A DNA stretch of 64,000 bases from the NCBI RefSeq assembly GCF_000800015.1, contig NZ_JUGR01000001.1, positions 2,356,001 to 2,420,000 of the forward strand, in the 5' to 3' direction. Of this stretch, positions 9,259 to 17,815 are shown piece after piece (positions within the stretch are counted from its first letter, which is position 1; the number at the start of each line of letters is the position of its first letter). Under the pieces are notes generated by a model. It worked only from the letters and a program-made list of their open reading frames with translations. It did not search any database and was not told the origin of the DNA. Origin of the DNA: Terriglobus sp. TAA 43. GTDB lineage: Bacteria > Acidobacteriota > Terriglobia > Terriglobales > Acidobacteriaceae. The translations under genes were made by a program, and so were the position numbers.

Positions 9259-9873
9259 CTACTGCACGCCCCAGTGCGCGCGAACCCACATCAATACCAA
9301 CAGCGTGGCGTAGATACCCGCCGCGCCCATCACCGAATTGTACTCGCGATGTTTCTTGTAACGCTCCACATCGAAGCCCGCCGAAGTCTGCCCCGCGGGA
9401 GCAGGTGCGGCCGTGAATCGCGGCAACAAGCGAGGTACCCGCGCGGCATATGCGTCAAAGTCCGCAAAGTGGCCGCGCAGAAAGCGTTCCTCTGACAAAA
9501 TCACAGGCCCATAGATCACCAGGAACAGCAGCGCCAGCAGAACGACCAACTCCCATCGCCGCGAAGCAAACGCAAATCCAAACGCCGCCATCACCGAACC
9601 AAGGTACAGCGGATTGCGCGTGTACGCATACGGCCCGGTCTGCGTCAGCTCTGCATTCTTTTTGACGTAACCGGCGGCATAACCGCGCAGCCACAGCCCC
9701 GGAACCACCAGCAACAAACTCAGCACCAGCGACAAAAACGAAGGCCGCGCCAACCACAAAAACAACGCTGCAAAGACAAATCCCAGAGGAACTCGAATCC
9801 TCCGCACCAACCGCTCGCCCTTGCCCATCTCCACTGCCATGCCTCTGTCATTATGCCTTGCCGTGTCATCCAC
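9259..9873 (-). CDS. Isoprenylcysteine carboxyl methyltransferase-like membrane protein
   Basis: A membrane protein of up to 204 aa with four or five helices. ELTQTGPYAYTRNPLYLGS followed by an EERFLRGHFADFDAYAARVPRLLP tail is the signature of the ICMT/phospholipid methyltransferase family, which binds S-adenosylmethionine in the membrane. Bacterial substrates are mostly unknown. Starts at GTG 9873, ATG 9840 or ATG 9828 are all possible; none has a well-spaced ribosome site. The gene follows the GT9 gene by 7 bases if GTG 9873 is used, so it belongs to the envelope operon. Confidence 0.82.
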   Translation of the reverse strand: MDDTARHNDRGMAVEMGKGERLVRRIRVPLGFVFAALFLWLARPSFLSLVLSLLLVVPGLWLRGYAAGYVKKNAELTQTGPYAYTRNPLYLGSVMAAFGFAFASRRWELVVLLALLFLVIYGPVILSEERFLRGHFADFDAYAARVPRLLPRFTAAPAPAGQTSAGFDVERYKKHREYNSVMGAAGIYATLLVLMWVRAHWGVQ

Positions 9874-9880
9874 GGACAGA

Positions 9881-10942
9881 TCACGGCATCAGTTGCAGCG
9901 CAGCCTCCAGCACTTCGTGCACCGTAATCTCTGCCAGCCCGCGCTCCACCGTCGCATGCCGACGATGATCCGTCTGGCTCAACCGATGCCGCAGCGTCTT
10001 CGAACGCATGCCCCACGGGCCGGTGCGCAGCGGGTCCGTAGGCCCAAATAATCCCAATGCCGGTACGCCGCAAGTCGCCGCCAGGTGCAATGGCCCGGTA
10101 TCGCCTGCGACCACCAATGCCACACGCTGCACCAGCGCCACCAACTGCGGAATGGTGCAAGGCACCGCTTTGCAATGCCCCTGCGAAGCAGCCACCACCA
10201 TACCCGCCGCTCCATCCGGTCCAAACGGCGACGCATTCACCAGCACCGTGTAGCCACGCTCATCCAACGCACGCGCCAGATGCCCAAAGCGCACCGCAGG
10301 CCACTCTTTCGCGCCCCATCCCGCCGTCGGCGCCAACAGAACAACCGGGTGCTGTGGCAACTCGCGAAACAATGCCTCGCACCACTGCTCCGAAGGCTGC
10401 GACACCGGCAGAGGAGCCCTCACTGGCTGTAAGGACAACTTTATGGCCGCAGAGACAATCTCCGCCGCCTGGTCCACCACATTCGTCTTCCGCGTCTGCA
10501 CGCGTTGCCGATACAGCCATCCCGCCTGTTTCTCTCGCGGTTCGGCACTGCCCACAATCTGCCGCGCACCACTCATCCGCGCAATCACCGACGACCGAAT
10601 CGAACCTTGCAGATCAATCGCAATGTCATACCGCTGCCATCGCAACTCCCGCCGCAGATTGCGAATGCTGTTCAACGTGGCAAATGAAAACGGATGTCGC
10701 GACCACTCCTTCGCCGGAACAGCATGCACCCGATCCACCAACGGCATCTCCGGCCCCCGCGTCGCCACACCGGGATACGCACGCAACAGTGGCGACCAGT
10801 GCGGCTCAATCGCCCATCCGATGCACGCTTCCGGCAGCGCCGCACGCAGCGCCGCAACCGCAGGCATGGCATGCAGCACATCGCCCATCGCGCCCACGCG
10901 CACAATCAGAATGTTCGGAGCATCGCTCAATCTGTTTCCCAT
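9881..10942 (-). CDS. Glycosyltransferase family 9 (heptosyltransferase-like)
   Basis: A 353-aa two-domain GT-B enzyme. The N-domain opens with ILIVRVGAMGDVLHAMPA, the C-domain carries AGDTGPLHLAATCGVPALG and LFGPTDPLRTGPWG, both hallmarks of GT9 enzymes that add heptose to Kdo or to the first heptose of the LPS core. ATG 10942 is chosen over a TTG eight codons upstream. The place directly after lpxK and waaA supports an inner-core LPS role, but GT9 also includes other ADP-sugar transferases, so waaC is not assigned. Confidence 0.9.
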   Translation of the reverse strand: MGNRLSDAPNILIVRVGAMGDVLHAMPAVAALRAALPEACIGWAIEPHWSPLLRAYPGVATRGPEMPLVDRVHAVPAKEWSRHPFSFATLNSIRNLRRELRWQRYDIAIDLQGSIRSSVIARMSGARQIVGSAEPREKQAGWLYRQRVQTRKTNVVDQAAEIVSAAIKLSLQPVRAPLPVSQPSEQWCEALFRELPQHPVVLLAPTAGWGAKEWPAVRFGHLARALDERGYTVLVNASPFGPDGAAGMVVAASQGHCKAVPCTIPQLVALVQRVALVVAGDTGPLHLAATCGVPALGLFGPTDPLRTGPWGMRSKTLRHRLSQTDHRRHATVERGLAEITVHEVLEAALQLMP

Positions 10943-11016
10943 TCGCAGCAACGCGCATCGCTGCAATCATCGACGAGCATACGGCGAAACGATATGTGGT
11001 CCACGTGAAGAATCAT

Positions 11017-12024
11017 TCAAAGCAACTTCATCAGTTCCGGAATGAAACGCGCCTCATCGCAGATCGTCACTTCAATATCCGCCACCGCAATTGGCCCAAC
11101 ACGCTGCAACGTGGCACGCATCGCTGGTGACAACTTCACCGCATCCTTCACCGTCGTCACAAAGCCATTCGCCTTCATGCGCTCCGCTGTCTCCACCAAC
11201 CGCTGCATCACTCCATCGTCATAACGTTGATGGTCTTTCAAAGCCACGAACGACGCAGGCTCCACGCCGCTAAGCCGCAACGATTCCAGAAACGCATCTG
11301 GCCGGGCAATGCCACAAAAGGCTAACGGCGAAGAAGCAGGCGCACCCTCAACAAAATGAAAGCCGCGCTCCATCTCCCACACCAGCGGCTTCTTCTTTGC
11401 GGACGCCACAACACGTTCCACAACAGGCCGCAGCCTCGCAGCTTCCTCTTTGCGCAGCACAATCACATCCGCGCGTCGCAATGACTTCAAAGACTCACGC
11501 AAATCGCCAGCAGGCAACAACGCATCCTGCACATCCACCTGCGTCAGCAAAACAATATCCACCGCACGCGCCAACCGCCGATGTTGAAATCCATCGTCCA
11601 GGAGATGCACCCACGGCCCCGTCTCCCGTTGCGCACGATGTTCACGTTCCGCCATGCGCCCAGCCGCAGCACGTTCCGCAGCCACATATACACGGCGCCC
11701 CAGCCTGCGAGCGATCATTAGCGGCTCATCGCCAAACTCTTCCGCTGAACCAGTCCCCACCACACGCTTCGCTGCCTGCGCGTCCACCGTGCGCCCGTAG
11801 CCGCGCGACAGCACATCAAACCCAATCCCGCTACGACGCAGCGCCTCACCCAACGCGATCACAAACGGCGTCTTACCCGCGCCACCAGCGGACAAACTAC
11901 CCACGCTGATCACCGGCAACTCAAGCTGCTCCACCTTCACCGAGCCACGATCAAACGCGCGATTCTTCCACGCCGCACCCACAGCCCAAAGCGGCACAAG
12001 AGGCAACAACCAGGGCCGCTTCAC
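11017..12024 (-). CDS. lpxK: Tetraacyldisaccharide 4'-kinase
   Basis: A 335-aa inner-membrane-associated kinase that phosphorylates the 4' position of lipid A disaccharide. The P-loop VGSLSAGGAGKTPFV near residue 45, LSRGYGR and the HLLDDGFQHRRLAR motif are all present, and the length fits the family. It begins with GTG at 12024 and overlaps the waaA stop by four bases (GTGA), so translation is coupled. It is the second gene of the envelope operon. Confidence 0.96.
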   Translation of the reverse strand: MKRPWLLPLVPLWAVGAAWKNRAFDRGSVKVEQLELPVISVGSLSAGGAGKTPFVIALGEALRRSGIGFDVLSRGYGRTVDAQAAKRVVGTGSAEEFGDEPLMIARRLGRRVYVAAERAAAGRMAEREHRAQRETGPWVHLLDDGFQHRRLARAVDIVLLTQVDVQDALLPAGDLRESLKSLRRADVIVLRKEEAARLRPVVERVVASAKKKPLVWEMERGFHFVEGAPASSPLAFCGIARPDAFLESLRLSGVEPASFVALKDHQRYDDGVMQRLVETAERMKANGFVTTVKDAVKLSPAMRATLQRVGPIAVADIEVTICDEARFIPELMKLL

Positions 12025-13301
12025 GAAGCACGCTCCTGCACCAGCGACAGCAAAGCTGCCACCGTCCGCTCCGTCGCACCAATCATCGAAGCCGCAAACA
12101 AACGACCGCGTTCGCCCAGGCCATCATCGCCATGCGTCATCAACTCATCGATCGCACCGCACAACGACTCGCGTGTGACCATGCGGATCGCGTTGTCACG
12201 TTGCATGGCATCGACCATGCCGCGAAAGTTCGCGTAGCTGCCGCCCATCACCACCGGCACGCCCAGCCGTGCAGGCTCCAACGGATTCTGCCCACCATGT
12301 GGAATCAGCGACCCACCCACAAACGCCACAGAAGCCAGCGCATACAAGGACGAAAGCTCGCCCACCGTATCCACCAGCAGCACAGCGCCACCCAGAATGG
12401 GCGAAGGCTCCATCCGCCAGGCCGTGAGACGAATCGCCTGCAGCCCATGCTCCACAATCAACTGCTCCACAGCGCCCGAACGTTCCGGATGCCGAGGCGC
12501 AAGAACCATCACACGTTCCGCCACCGTCAGCGTCTTCCAGCAATCCAGCAGCAGCGATTCCTCGCCGTCATGCGTCGATCCGCAAACCAGCACCTTCGCA
12601 GCCGCAGGCAAATGCTGGCGCACCAACCGCGTCAACGGCGTCTCCTCCGCTACACGGATATCAAACTTCAGATTGCCCGAACTGCGAACAACCGACTCCG
12701 GCGCACCAATCAGCCTCCATCGCCGAACATCCTCATCGCTCTGTGCCAGCAACAGCGATACCTTCTCCAGCAACGGCTTCCACAACATCCGCAGCCTCAT
12801 ATACCGTGGCAACGAACGATCGCTCACCCGAGCATTCACCACCGCCACCGGCACCTGCGCGCGCTCACACTCCACCAGCACACGCGGCCACAACTCACTC
12901 TCCATCAGCACCAGCAGCTTCGGCTGCAGAACCCGCAGATACGGCCGCACCGCAAACGCAAAATCCAGCGGAAAGAAGAACACGCGGTCCGCACCAAACC
13001 GCTCACGAGCCACCCGCTGCCCCGTCGGCGTCGTCGTGGAAACAACCACCGCATACTCCGGCAGCGCCGCTTCCAACTCCGCAATCAACCGTACCGCCGC
13101 CAGCGTCTCGCCCACGGATACGCAGTGCACCCAAACCACCGGCCTGCCCGCAACGAAAGCCGTCAGCCGCGCAGGCACATCACCCAACCGCGCACGCAAA
13201 CCCTCGCGATACCGCCCCTGCCGCAACATGCGCCAGCCCCACACCGGCGCAGTCAGCACCAGCGCCAGCGTCAATCCCAGGCTGTAAAGAAGCATCATCA
13301 T
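12021..13301 (-). CDS. waaA: 3-deoxy-D-manno-octulosonic acid transferase
   Basis: A 426-aa Kdo transferase (KdtA) that attaches Kdo to lipid IVA. It has an N-terminal membrane anchor (MMMLLYSLGLTLALVLTAPV), the Kdo-transferase N-domain with WVHCVSVGET and MESELWPRVL, and the C-terminal GHT-like SLIPHGGQNPLEPA nucleotide-sugar element. The ATG at 13301 is preferred to a TTG at 13313. It heads the minus-strand envelope operon waaA-lpxK-GT9-methyltransferase and is divergent from the next plus-strand gene with about 110 bases between. Confidence 0.95.
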   Translation of the reverse strand: MMMLLYSLGLTLALVLTAPVWGWRMLRQGRYREGLRARLGDVPARLTAFVAGRPVVWVHCVSVGETLAAVRLIAELEAALPEYAVVVSTTTPTGQRVARERFGADRVFFFPLDFAFAVRPYLRVLQPKLLVLMESELWPRVLVECERAQVPVAVVNARVSDRSLPRYMRLRMLWKPLLEKVSLLLAQSDEDVRRWRLIGAPESVVRSSGNLKFDIRVAEETPLTRLVRQHLPAAAKVLVCGSTHDGEESLLLDCWKTLTVAERVMVLAPRHPERSGAVEQLIVEHGLQAIRLTAWRMEPSPILGGAVLLVDTVGELSSLYALASVAFVGGSLIPHGGQNPLEPARLGVPVVMGGSYANFRGMVDAMQRDNAIRMVTRESLCGAIDELMTHGDDGLGERGRLFAASMIGATERTVAALLSLVQERAS

Positions 13302-13414
13302 GGCGTCAGGCAATCAACAGAAAGCCAAAGCCAACTTTACCCCGTCCCCCATCGCGTCTCATAATGACGAAGTGCCCGGCGCAACTGAGCCGTAAACCGC
13401 GCGTCTACACCTAT

Positions 13415-14185
13415 ATGCCGCAAGTCCCACAAAAATGGTTCGCCGCCGCGCTCTCGCTGGCCATGGCCGCACCCGCTTTCGCCGCCAAAAAAGAGGCCCC
13501 GCCGGTGCAGGCCGCCACGGCTTACGTCTCTCACGAAACGCACGAGAAAGAGCACGTCACCGTCGCCGCCGAACCGTTCGACACCCGCGAAAAGGGCAAT
13601 TTCTTCCGCGTCGACTACAGCGGCCACAGCATCCTGCCCATCCGCCTCATCATCGCCAACGACAGCGACTCGCCGCTGGACCTGAACCAGGTCCGCATCC
13701 AGCTCATCGCCTCCGACGGCACCAAGCTCCCCGCCGCCACGCCCGAAGAGCTGAACCGCCGCCTCTTTCGCTTCAACGACATCAAGCAGAAGCGCATTCC
13801 CGGAACGCCCATCACCTACCGCCCCACGCCGGTCGATAAGAAAATCCTCGATGACGACAAGGACTTCTCCTTCACCCAGACCACCATCCCCGCGCACTCC
13901 AGCGCCAACGGCTTCCTCTTCTACGACATCCGCGACCTCGACGACCCGCCACTCCGCGGCACCGAACTCTACGTGAAGATGATGCACACCAAGCAGGACG
14001 GCAAAGACGCCGAACTCTTCGCCTTCTCCGTGAACTTCGACAAATATCTCGACCAGGAAAAGACCAAGCGCGACGCCGCAAAAGCTGCAGCAGCCAAGGC
14101 CGCAGAGGCTAAAGACTCCAAGGATTCCAAGGACAAAGACGACAAGGACTTCAAGGTCGATACGACGAACAGCAAGCCGCAATAA
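13415..14185 (+). CDS. Secreted protein of unknown function with Lys/Ala/Asp-rich tail
   Basis: A 256-aa exported protein. ATG 13415 gives a clean signal peptide (MPQVPQKWFAAALSLAMAAP, cut near AFA); an ATG 17 codons upstream at 13364 would bury it. The body, with FFRVDYSGHSILPIRLIIAN and DLNQVRIQLIASDG, looks like a beta-sandwich. The last 35 residues are low-complexity and highly charged, built from Ala/Lys then Lys-Asp-Ser repeats. No family is recognised; the tail could be a periplasmic linker or cell-wall contact. Confidence 0.75.
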   Translation: MPQVPQKWFAAALSLAMAAPAFAAKKEAPPVQAATAYVSHETHEKEHVTVAAEPFDTREKGNFFRVDYSGHSILPIRLIIANDSDSPLDLNQVRIQLIASDGTKLPAATPEELNRRLFRFNDIKQKRIPGTPITYRPTPVDKKILDDDKDFSFTQTTIPAHSSANGFLFYDIRDLDDPPLRGTELYVKMMHTKQDGKDAELFAFSVNFDKYLDQEKTKRDAAKAAAAKAAEAKDSKDSKDKDDKDFKVDTTNSKPQ

Positions 14186-14224
14186 CTAAAGGCCAGCCTC
14201 CTGCGTAACAATCGCAAGAGACAC

Positions 14225-14719
14225 ATGCCAAACGACCTGATCCTCCGCGACGCCGTCCCCACCGACGCACCCGCCATCCTCGCCCTCATCCGCGACCTGG
14301 CCATCTACGAAAAAGAACCACACGCCGTCATCGCCACGGAAGAGGACATTCTCCGCGACGGCTTCGGCCCCGAACCATACTTCCGTTGCCTCATGGCCGA
14401 ATGGCAGGGCCAGACCGCAGGCTTCGCGCTCTATTTCTTCCAATACTCCACATGGGAGGGCCGCCCGGCGCTCTACCTGGAAGACCTCTTCGTCCGCGAA
14501 TCCTTCCGCAAACGCGGCATTGGCGCAGCACTGTTTCAGCGCCTCGCACAAATTGCGCTGGAACGAAACTGCACCCGCTTCCAATGGGAATGTCTCGACT
14601 GGAACCAGCCCGCACTCGACTTCTACGAAGCCAGCGGCGCCAAAGTCCTGCGCGAATGGCTAAACCTGCGCGTGACCGGCGAGGAGCTCAAAAGGCTCGC
14701 CGGTACATCCGCTCAGTAG
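14225..14719 (+). CDS. GNAT-family N-acetyltransferase (diamine acetyltransferase-like)
   Basis: A 164-aa acetyl-CoA-dependent acetyltransferase. LYLEDLFVRESFRKRGIGAA covers beta-4 and the acetyl-CoA pyrophosphate loop (R-x-x-G-x-G/A variant RKRGIG), and WECLDWNQPALDFYEASGA is typical of the spermidine/spermine N1-acetyltransferase branch. The amine substrate is inferred only from that resemblance. It starts 39 bases after the preceding stop. Its 3' end overlaps the Tyr-rich micro-gene on the other strand by 7 bases. Confidence 0.9.
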   Translation: MPNDLILRDAVPTDAPAILALIRDLAIYEKEPHAVIATEEDILRDGFGPEPYFRCLMAEWQGQTAGFALYFFQYSTWEGRPALYLEDLFVRESFRKRGIGAALFQRLAQIALERNCTRFQWECLDWNQPALDFYEASGAKVLREWLNLRVTGEELKRLAGTSAQ

Positions 14720-14913
14720 CAGCCGTAAGGGCGGTAATACGGGTAATACCCGCGCCAATACGGGTTGTAGTAGCTGTAAGCCCCGTACGGATACGCTCCA
14801 TAGGCATATCCGCGATAGGGCCAGCCGTAATAGCCATAACCATAGGGTGAATATCCCGACCAGTACCAGCAGCGGCGGCTGAAGAACAGGATTAACAGGA
14901 TCAGGCAAAGCAT
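14713..14913 (-). CDS. Tyrosine/glycine-rich membrane-anchored micro-protein, 66 aa
   Basis: The product has an N-terminal hydrophobic segment (MLCLILLILFFSRRC) and then a 51-residue tail with 21 tyrosines in Gly-Tyr and Pro-Tyr steps (for example SGYSPYGYGYYGWPYRG) ending GCY. Such a pattern is unlikely to arise as a shadow frame, because no plus-strand gene covers it apart from the 7-base overlap with the GNAT stop. Similar Tyr-rich tails occur in small envelope proteins, but no family is assigned. No ribosome site is obvious. Its start lies about 100 bases upstream of, and divergent from, trmFO. Confidence 0.55.
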   Translation of the reverse strand: MLCLILLILFFSRRCWYWSGYSPYGYGYYGWPYRGYAYGAYPYGAYSYYNPYWRGYYPYYRPYGCY

Positions 14914-15010
14914 GAAGCGCCTCGGTGCGGGTTTTCAGAAGCCTACGTCCGCGTGGGTATTGCTACGCACCCTCCTCCGGAAAAGTTCCGCTCGCGAGAA
15001 AATAGAAGTT

Positions 15011-16348
15011 GTGAAGAAAATCAAAGTTATCGGCGGAGGCCTCGCCGGCCCGGAAGCCGCCCTGCAGGCCGCACGTTTCGGCTGCGAAGTCACCCTCCAC
15101 GAGATGCGCCCCCACCGCTCCACCGAAGCGCACCAGACCAGCGACTTCGCGGAACTCGTCTGCTCCAACTCACTCAAGAGCGAAAGCGAAAACACCGCGC
15201 CCTGGCTCCTCAAGCAGGAGATGCGCATCGCCGGCTCTGCACTGCTCAAAGAAGCCGACGCCTGCGCCGTCCCCGCGGGACACGCTCTCGCCGTGGACCG
15301 TGTCGAGTTCTCCCGCCGCGTCGCCGAACGCATCGCCGCCGAGCCACGCATCACCGTCGTCCGCGAAGAAGTCACCACGCTCGATGAAAACAGCGAAGAC
15401 ACGTTGACCATCCTCGCCACCGGCCCGCTCACCTCGCCTGCGCTCGCGGCAGAACTGCAGCGACTCACCGGCGCAGACCAGCTCGCCTTCTACGACTCCA
15501 TCGCGCCCGTGGTCGACGCCAGCACCATCAACATGGACCGCGTCTACTTCAAAGCCCGGTGGGACAAAGGCTCCGCAGACTACATCAACTGCCCCTTCAC
15601 CAAGGAGGAGTACGACGTCTTCTACGACGCACTCATCGCTGCGAACGAAGTCGAGGCCAAGGAATGGGAAAAGCTCGACTACTTCGAAGGCTGCCTGCCC
15701 ATTGAAGAGATCGCCCGCCGCGGCCGCGACACCCTCCGCTTCGGCTGCATGAAGCCCGTAGGCCTGCGCTACCCCGGCACCGAAATCACACCCTACGCTG
15801 TCGTCCAGCTTCGCCAGGAAAACCTGCGCGCCGACAGCTACAACCTCGTCGGCTTCCAGAACCACATCAAATTCGGCGACCAGCAACGAATCCTGCGCCT
15901 CATCCCCGGCCTGGAAAACGCAGCGTTCCTGCGCTACGGCCAGATCCACCGCAACACCTACATCAACTCGCCCACGCTGCTGAACGAGCAGTTACAGCTG
16001 CGCCAGCACCCCAACATCTTCATCGCAGGCCAACTCAGCGGCGTCGAGGGCTACACCGAATCCATTGCGGGAGGCATGCTCGCAGGCCGATTCGCCGCTT
16101 CCATCGCACGCGGCGAAATGCCAGAACCCGCACCACGCCTCAGCGCCCACGGATCGTTAGTTCACTACATTACCCACACTGAGGCCAAGCGCTTCCAGCC
16201 AGCCAACGTCACGTTTGACCTCCTGCTGCCGCTCGAAGAAGAACTCCGCAAGAAGATCCGCGACAAGAAAGAGCGCCATCGCCTCCAGTGCGAACGCGGC
16301 CTCAACGCCTGGCGCGAATGGTTGGACAACTCAACACTGCCTGCATGA
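15011..16348 (+). CDS. trmFO: Methylenetetrahydrofolate-tRNA-(uracil-5-)-methyltransferase
   Basis: A 445-aa FAD- and folate-dependent enzyme that makes 5-methyluridine at tRNA position 54. It opens with KIKVIGGGLAGPEAALQAAR (FAD-binding GxGxxG), followed by TLHEMRP-type HEMRPHRSTEAHQT, ELVCSNSLKSE, NCPFTKEEYDVFYDAL and the C-terminal GQLSGVEGYTESIAGG, all diagnostic. GTG 15011 is chosen because homologues begin right at this motif; the frame stays open back to an ATG at 14912, but the extra 33 residues do not look native. Confidence 0.96.
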   Translation: MKKIKVIGGGLAGPEAALQAARFGCEVTLHEMRPHRSTEAHQTSDFAELVCSNSLKSESENTAPWLLKQEMRIAGSALLKEADACAVPAGHALAVDRVEFSRRVAERIAAEPRITVVREEVTTLDENSEDTLTILATGPLTSPALAAELQRLTGADQLAFYDSIAPVVDASTINMDRVYFKARWDKGSADYINCPFTKEEYDVFYDALIAANEVEAKEWEKLDYFEGCLPIEEIARRGRDTLRFGCMKPVGLRYPGTEITPYAVVQLRQENLRADSYNLVGFQNHIKFGDQQRILRLIPGLENAAFLRYGQIHRNTYINSPTLLNEQLQLRQHPNIFIAGQLSGVEGYTESIAGGMLAGRFAASIARGEMPEPAPRLSAHGSLVHYITHTEAKRFQPANVTFDLLLPLEEELRKKIRDKKERHRLQCERGLNAWREWLDNSTLPA

Positions 16349-16364
16349 GCGAAACGAACTCCCT

Positions 16365-17669
16365 CTACGGAGCTTGTTGAACATGCAGGTTGTTTAGTAA
16401 GGACTTGTCGATCTTCAAGGCAATCCCTGAGTTGCGGTCAGCCACCTCTGTAACGCGGTAGTGCGCCGCAACACCGAGGAACTGGCCCAGCTCGCTGGGG
16501 TTCAGCTTGTAGTTCTTCGCCAGCCAGGAAGCCATGTTGTCATTGGCGTCTTTGATGGCATCGTCAAGATAGCCGGAGTAGCCCAGCGCGATGAACTGCG
16601 TCGGAGTTTCAATGCGCGGGAAGCCGGTTCGTTGATTCTGGATCAGGTCGACGGTGACGGTCACATCCATGGATGTTTCCAGCGCATTGCCATTGAGTTC
16701 CCCATCTCCTTGCAGTGCGTGGCCGTCGCCGAAGTACAGCAGCGCACCAGGATTGATGACGGGCAGGTACACGGTAGCGCCCTCGCCGATTTCATTGAAG
16801 TCCATGTTGCCGCCGTAGTATCCAGAGTCGCCGGTGGGCGGCGGTGCGTCGCCGGGACCTACGGCTACAGCCACGCAGCCGAGCATGGGATGCAACGGGA
16901 CATTCAGGTCTTTCAATGCGGCGCTTCCGGAGTCCGGTGATGCCGTCATGTGTACGCGGTCAAGCCTCCACTTGATGCTGCTGTGGTTGTCGCGCGTGCG
17001 AATAGCGAGCGATGGATTAAGCGCAGACTGCACGAAGGGATCGTTGGAACCCGCCGTGTCGCGCGTGAGGCGAAGCTTCTGAATGTGTACGGCGATCGTG
17101 TCACCGGGCTGTGCGCCGTCAATGTAGAACGGCCCCGTTTGCGGATTGCCACCTGCAATGCGCTTGATGTCGTTTTCATCGTTGCCGCCCGCGTCAACGG
17201 TAGTGGTGTGAATGGTGTCGCCGGAGTTGATGTGCAGTACCGGTTTGTTCAGCGCTGAGTATTGGCGATAGTACGTGGTGGGTTTGAACTCGTGCGTTTG
17301 CGGCGTGGTCTTGGCCAAAGGCTTCACCAGCACCGCGGTGAAGGGGCAGATCAAGGGCGATGCAATTTCACCAAAGGTGACCGTGCCGGTGAGGGCGTCA
17401 TGGTCCTGGTGCGCGTCCACGATGACGTGGTTCCCGTTTTCCGTACCCTCGATTTTGAGGTGGCCGTCCGTGTTGGTGCCAGTGAGATGCGTGCCGTTAA
17501 AAGTACCTGAGACGTGCGCGGTATCGTGCTGGTCAAGATCAATCCGGTAGTAGCGCGTGGCACCGTAGAAGTCCGCGGTGAGTTGCCAGCGTTCGTTGGC
17601 GGTATCTGCCTGTTGCTGGGCGGGCAAAAGCGTGGCGGTAAGCAGGAACAACGGCAGCAGACGCTTCAT
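16365..17669 (-). CDS. Acetamidase/formamidase-family exported protein
   Basis: A 434-aa protein with a signal peptide (MKRLLPLFLLTATLLPAQ). Residues about 20-125 form a Thr/His/Asp-rich beta region not usual for the family. The rest matches FmdA/AmdA amidases: VLHINSGDTIHTTTVDAGG, GPFYIDGAQPGDTIAVHI, MLGCVAVAVGP and GGNMDFNEIGEGATVYLPV. These enzymes hydrolyse short amides to ammonia and acid, usually in the cytoplasm; the signal peptide puts this one in the periplasm. GAGGATCCCTGA precedes the ATG. It converges on trmFO with 16 bases between stops. Confidence 0.88.
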   Translation of the reverse strand: MKRLLPLFLLTATLLPAQQQADTANERWQLTADFYGATRYYRIDLDQHDTAHVSGTFNGTHLTGTNTDGHLKIEGTENGNHVIVDAHQDHDALTGTVTFGEIASPLICPFTAVLVKPLAKTTPQTHEFKPTTYYRQYSALNKPVLHINSGDTIHTTTVDAGGNDENDIKRIAGGNPQTGPFYIDGAQPGDTIAVHIQKLRLTRDTAGSNDPFVQSALNPSLAIRTRDNHSSIKWRLDRVHMTASPDSGSAALKDLNVPLHPMLGCVAVAVGPGDAPPPTGDSGYYGGNMDFNEIGEGATVYLPVINPGALLYFGDGHALQGDGELNGNALETSMDVTVTVDLIQNQRTGFPRIETPTQFIALGYSGYLDDAIKDANDNMASWLAKNYKLNPSELGQFLGVAAHYRVTEVADRNSGIALKIDKSLLNNLHVQQAP

Positions 17670-17815
17670 TCAGGGATCCTCTAGGAAAATTCAGATCGGG
17701 CAAAGAGGGTTACGCAGAGAGGATAGCCCGTGAACGCAAATTTACCGTGCGATCACGAAGAATGCGGAGAGCGGCATCTGTCGCGGAGCGGTGCGGCTGC
17801 ATCCAACACAACATC

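Noticed and set aside
12132-13364. Long plus-strand open frame opposite waaA
   Set aside because: Product is a run of Arg/His/Gln/Pro with no fold; waaA explains the DNA.
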